Shown here: piece after piece, positions 16,990 through 28,900 of the stretch
How the letters are laid out: the number at the start of each line of letters is the position of its first letter
Position numbering within the stretch: the first letter of the stretch is position 1
NCBI GenBank assembly: GCA_051252075.1
Contig: JBPOFU010000002.1
Location: forward strand, 62,001 to 126,000
Direction of reading: 5' to 3'
Origin: Oceanococcus sp051252075
GTDB lineage: Bacteria; Pseudomonadota; Gammaproteobacteria; Nevskiales; Oceanococcaceae
Length of the DNA stretch: 64,000 nucleotides
Translations under genes and position numbers: made by a program
Notes under the pieces: model-generated
Databases searched by the model: none
Told to the model about the DNA's origin: nothing
The model's input: only the letters and a program-made list of their open reading frames with translations

Positions 16990-19900
16990 TTAGTTGGCCT
17001 CGGCCGGAGGATTGGGATCGGCTGGACACGCCGGATATGCATTGCCCGTCCGAAACCAGATCGGCGCGGACACTGCGACGACTTCTTGCGTTTTGCCATC
17101 ACCATCTTCATCGACGGTATCGATAACGCGGACAAAATGGTAACGCTCTTGGCTGGATAGCCCCTGGGCCTGAAAACTCAAATTGGCAGCATTGGCGGCA
17201 TGACTTATTAGCCCACCTGGAGCAACAACCTCGATACGCGGCGACGTTAAGCCACTAACCGCAACAGACAAGGTAATGGCGCTGCCGGCAGGTCGAGCGA
17301 GGCGGCTACCCATGGGCCAAGTCTGGCCTTCGCCCGCGACCTGTGCGCTGAGTTGCAGCTGCACATCGGGATAATCGTGCGCCAAGGCATAGAAGCGCCG
17401 AGCCAGCAACGCATTCTTTAAATCTGCGCGACTGCGTCCTGCGGCCAGCACAACCGTTTTCGCCCGTTTGCTTTTGGCCCATTCGCGACCATGCTCATCC
17501 TCGGCGCCGACAGGCCCCAGATGCCAACCCTTGTCCAAGGCGTGGGCGTACCAGCCCCCAGGAGGCGCACCATTATCGCCATCGTAATAATCCCCGGATT
17601 TTCCGTACATTTCGACGCCAACCACGCGGTAATCAGATTCGGCCTGATAGGCGAAATCGTTAAAGGCATAGGCGGGGTCGCCGTTATATGCATTGCCGCA
17701 AGATTCATCCAGTGGCCCAAAACTTTCGCAAGCGGAGTGCAGCGTGTCTTCGCGCCCCGGGTGATTGAAGATCGCGATCGCGTCATCGCCTCCGCCTGTT
17801 TCTGCAGACAGCCCCATCCAAGTCCAAAAATCATCCATCAATACGGCATAACCGCTGCCGGTTTTGGCGTTGATATCGTTGCTGGAAAACAACACATTGA
17901 TATGCCCGAACCGATCAGAGGTCCATTCAAAACCACGTACTGCGGTGAAGCTATTGTTGGTCGCCGCATCCGCCATCTGCGCCGTACTTTGCCACTTTTG
18001 CAGCCCCTCTGGCGACGCTTGGAAACAGTCAGCAAACTGTTGCGACGCACAGTCTTGGCTCGCCGTTACCGGCAATTTCGCATTATCCGAATGATCAGTA
18101 CCGATCATGAAATCCATACCGTTGGCAACGCCAGCAGCGTAATAATCTGCTGGCGTCGTCGCCAAAGTTCCGTCGGAGTATCCGCTGTGCTCGTGAATCG
18201 AACCCTTGAGCTGCGAAAAATTCGTCGGTGGCGGCACGCTGCAGGACGCAGTAAGGCCATCCCCCGGAGCTACCGGCGGAGCACCCACAGGTGGCAAGCT
18301 CAATGGCGTGGCGATCACTTGCAAAGGAACGCGGATGTTATTAGCGTATGGCTCACCAATGTTCTTGGGCGTGCTGGTCGGCACCACGTATTGCCATTGA
18401 CGGGCATCGATCTCGGTAGTGCTAAACGGCGTAAAGGCGTTGTCCGAATCGTGGGTCACAAAGTAATGGATGCCGTGACTGGCATGGGCGCCTTGGCGCT
18501 GCAGGCAATCAGAAAATGATTGACCACTGAAATCCAAAGCACGTCCAGCGGCGTCATCATAAGCTTGACGCACAGTGCCGTTATTCCAGTCATAACTTTC
18601 TCCTGGCCATGGCCGCTGCACCGGATCATCACCGGTGCCGTCATCCAGACAAGCATCGTCGCGGTAATACGGCACCACAAGCGGATTGGCTAGCGAAGTC
18701 AGCCCCACCAACTCGAAGCTGTAGACCAATGATCCAGAATCGCCCTTGCCGGCGACCTGCTCCCAATTGTCGAAGGCCAGCGGCACATTAAAAGTCGGGT
18801 CGGCAGCGTCGAAAAAGGCCGGGCAGCGGCCGCTGCTGGCGGGCGGTTGAGGACCATCGCTACCTATACATTCGGCCAGTGGAATGGGTGCATAACCATC
18901 GACATTGCCGAGTTCGTCGTTGCGGCCATCAATCGGCACACCTTGCGGTCGCAGCATGGTGAAGTAACGCCCGCCAGCGACATTTTCTCCCGCCTCCGGC
19001 ACCATCGCACTGCGGTTGTAGTCCCAACTGGTGTACAAGCCATCGGCCGGTATCGGGTGCACGCGCACACGATATTGATAGCTGATGGCATCGCGGTAGT
19101 AACTTTCTGTTTTAGTCACATTGGTGCCTGAGTCCGCACCCCAGACTTCACGCAGGCACCGCACGGCGCCGCAACGCTCGCCAATCAGTGCGCTGTTGGC
19201 TTCCCAGTTGACCTGTTCATCTTCAAAGCCCACCAGGGACACGACGGAGTCCGGCGATTGCTGAAACGCACGCCCTTTCCAGCGGTCGACCAAGTCAGGG
19301 CGCGCTTCCCACTGACTGGGGTCATTGATGCTGCTATCTTCGGGTCGAATACGCAGATCACGCAACATCCAGCGGCCCGAAGCTTTGAAACGATAGGTTT
19401 CAGTAGACACAGTGACGCCATCACGCGGAAAACGATCAGTCGACACCTGCGCACTAGCCGCACTGCCGTCCGGGCACACCGTTCCACTCAAATTGGCGCC
19501 ATAACCGGTATTGCTGGTTCCCAGCTTTTCAGGATCACTTGCCGCATAGAAACTGCGATCAATCCACTGATCCGCGTTGTAGGAAACACCATCTTGGCTA
19601 TAGCCGCGCTGGTAACTGATGTAGCCGTTATTGGCATTAAACGGTGAACCGCCAGCGTGTATCGCCAAATACACAACGCGCTGTTCCTGCGGTGCGAGTG
19701 GGTCCACGACGTTGACCGCCTGTACAGCCTGCCAATGGGCCGGAAAGCTGGTGCCGCTATAGATATCGCCCGCATCAGACGCCATGAAGACGATTTCGTC
19801 GTCATCATCCAAGCCTGCCACTGGGTCCGGTAGCGGACCAAGGCCAGAGGGGTAAGCTTTTTCGCATTGGCCGGCAACCATCATCCAACTTTCGTCACCC

Positions 19901-22900
19901 CAGCTATGGCTGTCATCGCCGTTGTCCCAGACATAAGTCAACTCAGGATCAGTGCCAGAGTAGACCGAAAAATCCGACCCGGCATTGGCCAAGAAGTACG
20001 GTGCGCGTTCATCCACTTGCACTGGGATGGGTAAGAACTGGTCACTCGCCGCGTCGTAGTGATAAGCGGCGATCTGTTCTACCGCGATCAAGCCGCTAGC
20101 GCCTGGGCTACCGGCCACGGGGTAAAGAATTTCGCCATTGTGCGCGTTACGCACTTGGCCCAATTCGAAGAAATCCAGCAAGGCACCGGTTTGGATTGCG
20201 CCCGATGGATAGGGATAAGCTACACCGTGTGCCGGTGGCACCGACCACCCCGACAGTTGTTTTCCGGTCAACACGACGGGTGCCGAATCACGGGCGGCAC
20301 TCAAAGCACGCTGAGCGGCTTCATCCAAAGGCACATCGGTTCCTATTCCGGTCTCTCCAGGTCGGGTGGGATCGAAATTGCCCGTCCCTTCGGCAAAGCC
20401 ATCGGCCAAGTTATTCATGGCTTCTTCGCCATGCTGGGCGGCCGTTTGCGGATTACTGTCGAGTAAGGCCGTCAATACAGGGTTGGCATCGGCGGTGGAT
20501 TGCGCCAGCAAGCCAATCAGTCCACCACCATAATCCACATCTTCCAGCGGATCAGTGCTTTGACCGCCGCCGCGCAGGCCCGTGTTGCCCCAGTCATCGC
20601 TCACATTCACCTTGGCAATCGGGCCAAAGCCCGCAGGCAGATCGACACGATAAACGGCCCCATTGGGACTGATGCCGACAGCAGCTATAGCACTGGCGGC
20701 ATTCTCCGCCACCACACCATTGCTGTCGGTGATACGCACGCGCGCACTGCGCACCGGCTGCGGCTGACTTTCGTCCTCAAGCTGCGCATCCACCACACGA
20801 TAATTATCAGGCTGTGGCACATAGGCGACTTCCAGCTGTGCAATGCTGCCTTGTACAGATGGCTGGCCCAATTGCAGATTGTCGGCTGGATTCACTAGGA
20901 ACGAATCAGACGTCGCCTGATAGTCCGATTCGGCGGCTTGCATCGCCGTGCCCTGAACTACAAAGCGGTAGGCTCCTGCCGGCCAATCCTTGGGCGCTTC
21001 AAAATCCACACTCCAGACATGCTGCAAACTCGATAATTCATAATCCAGATGCATTTCGAAGAAATCATCGATGATTTGGCCATTGCGTCGCCGGGCCGGA
21101 ACAAATCCGGCGCCGTTGTCGAATTGCAGCACAAGCTTCGGTGCATCAATAACCGGATCGCCCCCCTCCCAAGAGAAGCGGACGGCTTCAAAACGTTGAA
21201 TTTGCGCGCTTGGTTGACGCAAGATGCGTCCAGGCAACAATGAAGACGTAGCCGGCGGTGGCAACACCTGATCATATATCTGCTGGTACAGCGCATAGTT
21301 GGCGACGAATTCATCGCGCGGTGCCGCGGCACTGTTGCGCAAGGAAAGCGCCAATTGTTCAAATCCATCTATGAACCGCGCTCCAACCTTCCAGCCCCAG
21401 AAGGTGGTGGTGCCTTCGGTACCACCTTTTAGCCAGTCCTCTTCGAACGGCGCCAAGATATATCCGGTGTGATCCTGACTGGTACCCCACAAAAAAGTAT
21501 TGGCAGACAGATAGCCCAGATCACGGATACGATCCAAGAGCATCAAGCCATACGCCGTGGTGGCTTCACCGGGTTGTGGCAGGATCAATAGGTCGCCAAT
21601 TTTGGCTGCGGACAGTATCGTATCCTGCGGCAGGAAGGCGCCATTTTCGCCCACCCCGTTGTCCAGCAAATCGATCAAGTCTGGTGGCGTCCCGGGAATG
21701 CAAGACTCGATGCTCTGGCCGGTATTGAACACATCCACAAACGGCGTTGCCGCTTCGTTGTTGCACTGTGCACCACCCCAAGGGAAGGGGAATTCATCCT
21801 GGGCGTAGCCCAGGTCTTCACGGCTCAGGCGTATACGCTGCGAAACAACACGTAAATCCGGTGCAAATTGCGGGTTATCCGTGTTGGCTGCCAAGCTCAC
21901 AACCTGCGGTGCCATGCGCTTGCCGTAAGCTTCAATCCGCTGCAGTTTGTTGTCGATACCGACACCGCGCGGGCTGATGTCACCGCCGGCACTTTGCACC
22001 AGCATGGCCATCACATCGCTGTTGTAACTTTGCTCGACTTGACGCTCAACACTGCCCAGCATGTCGCCAGAGAAGAACAGATTCTCCACATCGAAAGCGA
22101 TGCCATGGGCCGACCAATTAATAATGACCGCCAGCGGATCAGCTTGCGAATCAAATTGATCCGCCGTGTCGATACGCAATACACCGATGCGCTTACGCAC
22201 CTCGGCATCCATACGGGCTTCATCGTATTGCTCTAGTCGGCCACGCCGATAACCATTCAAATTACGTGTATCCAGAGCATTGCTATGGCTGATGACCGCT
22301 GGCTGCAAATCGTCCAGCGAGGCTATGACCACATCAGCGAGTTGATCAACCATGCCGTCTACTAGCGCCGGTTGATACACATCCATGGCCAGCCAAAAAT
22401 AACGGATAGCATGATTAGCTAATGCACCCGGACCATCGTGACTATGGTTACCCGACATAATTAGGCCTTCGCCCAAATCGATACCTTCGCGCTGCAGCAC
22501 GCGTTGCCTAACCGCCTGCACAATTTCGTCAATCATGCCGATGAAATCAGTCTTCACCATGACGACATAGTCCTGCCCGTCGTATAACGCGACAGACTTG
22601 GCCACTAAGGAATCGTAGACACCGCGTGAAGGCGGCGACCAGGTGGCATACGGCGAATGCAGTGCACGCAGTTCGTCCGGCACTGGCGCAATCGGAGCGC
22701 CGTCGTGATCTTGATCAGTAGGCAGAAAGTCCAACATTTCAGCGAAGAACACACTGGGATCACCCTCGGCAAAGCGCTCCGCCCCCGGGAAGTAATCACC
22801 GCCAACCGGTGGCCGCAAATAGCCCCCAAGCGGTGTTCCGATTGGCACCCAAATGGCACCGCGGCCGACGCCAGCCTGCAATGGCGCTGGGGTATGCGCT

Positions 22901-25900
22901 GTGGGTGCGGGTTTGTCCTGCGGGGGATTCAATCTCAAGCCCATAGCCAGCCCAACCTGCTGGGCCAGCAGCGCCAATTCATGATCGGCGAATTCTGTAC
23001 CACCGGCCTGAACAGCATTCAGGGCTCCTTCCAAGTCGCCTTCTGCTATGCGTTGTGCCGCAAATGCCAGATCATCGGGCAGCTGTCCAATTAAATCCTC
23101 CAGGCTTTGCTCGCCGTCGCCTGGGTCAACTTGCGCGCAGCCATTGCCGTCAACCGGTGTATTCGCTGGCGTTCCAGGGCAAACATCGGCGTCGTTCGGT
23201 ACGCCGTCTTGATCGTCATCTGGCGGTAAAGGCCCTGTATTAACCGGCGGTACAGCTGGGCAGACTACGTCATCAAATAGCTGCGGAATTGTCTGGATGT
23301 TTTGACCGCCGGTGCGCAAGAAATGTGCCTTGTGGCAACGCCCTCGAACATCTTTCGCATCATTATCGTGTGGATCACGCCCGGTTTTCGGCGGTATGTT
23401 GCCGATCGGTGGAATATCGGCGAACTCACCACCTTTTTCCATATCAAACAAGACCAGGGCACCGGCGGAGGCGTGCTGTGGATTGTTGTAGTCCAGTATT
23501 GGCATACCCCAACCCGGCTGCACATCCGGATGACGCTTGCTCTGGCTCAATTCAGCAGCAGCGCGTTGCACCTGGCTGCCATCCCAGGGAACACCCATGG
23601 TGCGCGCCATCACATCGGCACTCCACATGGTCACCTGATGGTCACCAAATTGTGGATCGAGTTTGGCCACATTATCCGGACCACCAAAGGCACTGTTGTC
23701 CGTGATGTGATGGGCGTAGCCGTTATTTTCCGAACGGTCCCACAACATTTGCATCATGCCGAACAGTAGGTTGCGATCCAATTCATCGGTGTAAGCGGTA
23801 TACAAAGGAATCGAATACAAGGTGAAGTCCACCGAGCGGCGCAGCAAGGTGGAGTAATTCATGCCCAAGGAACCCAACGAGCCGCGTGAAATGTCCGGTG
23901 AGGCGGCAAGAACCACTCCCCCTACAATGCCACCTTGACTGTTACCGTCGTAAAAAATCTCGCGGTTGTCGAACAAACTTCGGCCCTGAGCGTCCTGAAA
24001 TGCGGGATGACTGGCGAATCCGTTCGCTGAGCGCAATGACCGAGCGAGTGCCAAGTAGTGCAACAAACCCTGCTGTGAGGCATCCGGAACCACGCCAAAG
24101 TTGGACAAATCCACCAAGGTGCTGGCGACGTTGGGAATATCACCTTGCGAGAAGCCGAATAGATCGACCGCACAAAAAACATAGTTGTGCTCGCGTGACA
24201 TGTCATCAACGCCGTCATAGCGAATCGCACCGCGCTGGTCCAATAGACCATGCCCGTATATGCCCGCGCGGGCAGGCTCTGCGGCACTGGCTTGACTAGG
24301 AATCGTACAAATAAAGGGCACATTGATACTGCCCAGAACATCCGGCAGGCCATCGCCGTAACGCGCGCCATCTGGATTCAGAGGGTCGAAGCCGGTGGAT
24401 GGATCTGGAGCATCTAGCGGGCTGAAGTACAGGCGGTTCGGTGGCACGCTGCCACTGGCGGCAATGCCACCGCCCTCATCGAGGGGATCAAACAGCGCAT
24501 CGAATTCCTCAGGGAATTGAGCCTGCATTTGCGTCAAAACGCTCTGAATTTGAGGGTCATCCAAGGGCCGAGAATCACTGGGAGTAACAAAGCTCGGCAA
24601 TGTCAGGGTGCCGTGAATTTGGCGCTGCATCCCCTGCTCAATATTGCCTTCGCCAGGCTCTAGCACTTCATCAATGCTGAAACTCGGTGCACTGCATTGG
24701 CCATTTTGCGGACAGGCCTGCCCCAAGCCTGCCACATCGCGCATGTGCTTCAAGCGCGCGATGTTGTTCTGAGTGCTGGCCACAGTGAAATCCCAAGCCA
24801 GATAGATGCTGCTGCGATCTATTTGCCCAGGCAAAACATTCAAAACATTGCTGCGCAATGCCTCACAACGGGCATCAATATTGGGAGCGCCCGCCGGAGT
24901 CGCGCTTGTGCAATTCGCAAATACCGGACCGGCGGATAAGGCGTACCCACCCGCATTTTTCAAATTGCGTAGAACAACAATGTAGCGACGCCCTTCTTTG
25001 AAATTCTTCGCAGGTCGAATTAACAATGCGGCTCGCCCTACTTGCGGCCGTGCAACATCGCCCAAGCCTGCCTGCCCACAAAATTCATCTGCGGCATCGC
25101 CGTCCACTTGCCCACCACCTTCGCGGCAAGCATCAGGGAAGAGTAAATCCGCATTGGCGTCAATTTCGGCCCATACAGGATGCGGTATGGTACTGCCGTC
25201 AGATTGAATTTCTAGCACTGCAATCGGTGCATTTTCTTGCATCGACAGCGCCGGGTTTGCGACACCAATCTGTGCCGCTGGGAGGTTCCAGGTTGCCGCT
25301 AGATCTAAGCCGTCTACGTAGGTGGCAATCATTTGCCCTGGCGAAAAGCCATCGTTGCGATTCCATTCACTCGGGTCGACCGGTTTGCCAGCGCTGTTGC
25401 GTGGCATCGCCAAGGGATTGAAATTAACCCGCCTACCGCTACCGCCGCGCGCCTCAGACTGAACTGAGCCATCTACGGCTTGTGTGGTGAAGTGATCAGA
25501 TGGGAACGGGTACAAACAATGCGCTGTATCCAGCGGGTCACAGCCGCGCAATGCCGCCTGCAGTTCTTGCTCTATCAAATCTGCAGCTGGACTTGACGCC
25601 TCTTCACCACCTTCACCTAACAAGCCACAAACACCCTCCGCAAAACCTAGGGCTAAACATATTGGCCGCAACGGTGTGTCTGGATTCAGCAGGCTACAAA
25701 AGGCGTCGGCTTGCTCATTGCCTTCTCCGGCGAAGTCCAAGCATTGCTCGGCGAAAAAGCGCTGCGTGAGCTCTAAACGCTGCCCCTGAATATTCAGGAT
25801 GCAATCTGCATGGCGAGGGTCCTGCATACAGGCCGCCAGATAATTCGGCACATCTCCAGCAGCAACATCAAACAGCTGGTTATAGCCTTCCAGCTTTAGC

Positions 25901-28900
25901 AACGGCGCAGTCAACGGCCCCAGAGAGACAAACTCTTCGTAGCCAGTAAAGGGCAAGACCAAACCATCATCGCCGCCAGAATCAATATAGCTGAACTCTT
26001 CCTCCGGCAATATGTAACCAAAACTGTTCTGGGTTAGCCCCAGTAACATCATCGGTTTGTTCGGCGAGAGATCACGGATATATTGGCCAAAGGTATTGGT
26101 GGTTTCCCCCGGAATGGTGACAATCTCCAAACCGTTCTCGCCGCCAATTTGTATCCTGCTAACCAAGGTTGTAGCTGTTGGGGTAATTTGTGGCAGGTTA
26201 ATCAATTGCTCTTGCGCCAAAGGCCCGATCCCGGGAATTTGCTCGGTCGGCAAGCCCAGAAAATCGTAATAGCGATTGAATGACCCCAGCGTTCCTGCTG
26301 CCACAAACAAAGGGTTGGTCACCGGCAAAGTCACCTCAACATGCTCGATCTTCAAACCAGTGTCCAAGCTGTTCAGGCTGAGCTTGCTGCTTATGTCCGA
26401 TGCCTGCGCGATACCTTCTCCGCGACAACGCACGCCTTCATACGGTCGATGATTCGGATCAGCACTGACGGTACAACCAGCACGACTGCCAGAACCGGAA
26501 GCGTCGGCGATCGGACCATTGAAGTACAAGGCCACACCGCCTTGTTGTTCCAGCCAATCCATTGCTCCGAGTATGTAATCCGCATGCGGAACCCTTGGGC
26601 TCTCATTGATGCTGGTGGGGTGTGCTGCGTACTGCAAAACATGGCCAAGCAAAGCCCCTGTATCCGGGGCTCGCGCTTGCAGGGCTGTCACATGCCCGTC
26701 GGCGTCAGCATCCGCATCTAGCCGAGGTCGCCGGTAGTTGTTGTAGTCGTTGTTGATTTGCTGATTGACCGAGAGAACGGCAGGCGCACGTAAGGCCAAG
26801 GCGGCATCCACCGCGGCAACCGCTTGCTGATACAAAATGCCTTCTATCCAATCCTGCGGAACACCGCCCCACAATCCTTGTAAATCTGCACCCGCATGCG
26901 AATGCGTCTGACCAAACAGGATATTGTCAGGATTCAAACCAGTCTGAGCCGCGACCGCAGCTTTCAGATTTTTTTGAATCACATTGCCAGCACCCACTGC
27001 GTCCAGGCTCAGGAATACGATTGTTTGCTCAATCCCCGTCTCATCCGCTAAAGACAAGGCAAAAGCACGCACCCAAGTGTGCTCTTCCACAGCTTGAGCA
27101 TTGACATGCACCCTCTGCTCAGCCGGAGCCGTTAGCTCACCACCGAATGCACCAATCGGATCTGGAAAATTTTGTAGTGGATCAATTCCAAAGCCACCCA
27201 AATTGAATTGCTGCACATGGGGAGCTGTACCTACCCGCTCTTCGGGCACACCATCAATATGCCTCTGATCCGGCGTCACTCTGCGCTTAGCTGCGCCAAC
27301 GCGAAAAACACCAGCAGGTCTATCTGTCACTAAAACCACGACCTCGTCTACATCAGAGGCATTTTCGTTGTCAGTCACAGTTAAGCGAAAGCGCAGCAAT
27401 GCGCCAATCGAATCCACACCGGGCGCCGTAAACCGAGGTTGAGCGATAGCTGAATCATCCAGCGTGACGGCAGGGCCGGACGCTTGCTCCCAAGCATAAG
27501 CTGCAATATTGCCGTCGGAATCGCTGCTATTGCTGCCATCGAGAATAACGAGCTCGCCTTCGCTGCGGGTTCGATCCGGTCCCGCATCAGCGATAGGTGC
27601 AAGGTTGTTCGAAGTCACCGTGACATCGACTTGATCATCACCGGTCTCACCGTCGTTATCTGTGACCCGCAATCGAAAGCGAAACACAGTCGTGGCCGTT
27701 ACTACGGGCGCGGAAAACTCAGCTTGGGCTTGATCAGCACCGCTCAAAGCCACCGCTGACGCGCCATTATCGACTTGTATCCAATTGTATGCAGAGATCT
27801 GTCCATCGGGGTCTTGACTGCCGCTGCCGTCAAGTTTGACCACTGCGCCTTCTTCCACGCTCTGATTGCTACCCGCATTGGCGGCAGGAGGCAGATTTTC
27901 AGCATTCAGCGGCGACACGACGACCGAAGTTGTATCGCTGGCTTGAGCTTGCTCAGCATCACTAACTGTTAATTGAAATACCAATTCAGTGACAGCGCCA
28001 ACGTCGGGAGCGTTAAAGCGTGCTGCTGCTTGGTCCTGGTTCTGCAAACTCACGACCGGCCCACTCAGCTGGGTCCACGCAAAACTCACATCGCCTTCTA
28101 TATCACTGCCGCTACCAGTCAGATTGACCACATCCTGACTGCGCACAGATTGCGCAGAACCGGCATCGGCTAGGGGTGCATCATTCACTGCTGTCAGCGT
28201 TAAAACTACCGTAGCAATGTTCGAATTCAGCGCGCCATCGCTGGCCCGAAACTGGAAACTCTGTTGGCCATTGAAATGGCGTGAGGGGACAAAACGAAAA
28301 AATCCGTTGTCATTTAAATTCAACGCACCGCTGGCCGGAAAATCACCCACCAACTCAAATACCAAGCTGTCACCTTCCGCATCAGCGGCGCGAAGCTGAC
28401 CTTCAATCGCTTGATCTTCGGGGCCAGAAAATTGGTCATCCCGCGCTTGGGGAGCTGTATTGATTGGTGCTGGCGTCGTGTCGGGCTGTGGCGTTCCACC
28501 GGGGTTTTCACCGGGGTCAGTAGCACTGACAGAGTTGATCCGAATGCTGATTTGGCTCTCATCAGTCGCGCCATCATCATCGGTTACCGTCAATTGGAAA
28601 ACCAGTGAAGTCGCTGCTGGCAAGCTCGGCGCAATAAAATCTGCGTTGGCTGTGCCCGCGCTGCTTATGTTCACGATGGGACCGGATATTTGCTCCCAAA
28701 AGTAGCTGATTTGCCCGTCGCTATCGCTACCTTGCCCCCGCAATTCAACCGCGTCGCCGCCATCAACAACACGCGGACCGTTAGCAACTGCGTTGGGCCC
28801 TGCATTGGGGCGACCTTCGCGCGCCATATGCTCAATTGTTCGCGCAAGATGTTCTTGCGCAGCGTTGAAACTGACAAGTTGTGAGCAGCGACGTCCGCCG

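Noticed and set aside
17491..18519. 342-residue open frame on the plus strand inside the giant gene
   Set aside because: Lies wholly opposite the PHP domain coding region, Arg/Ile-rich without motifs; the giant gene is clearly the coding strand.
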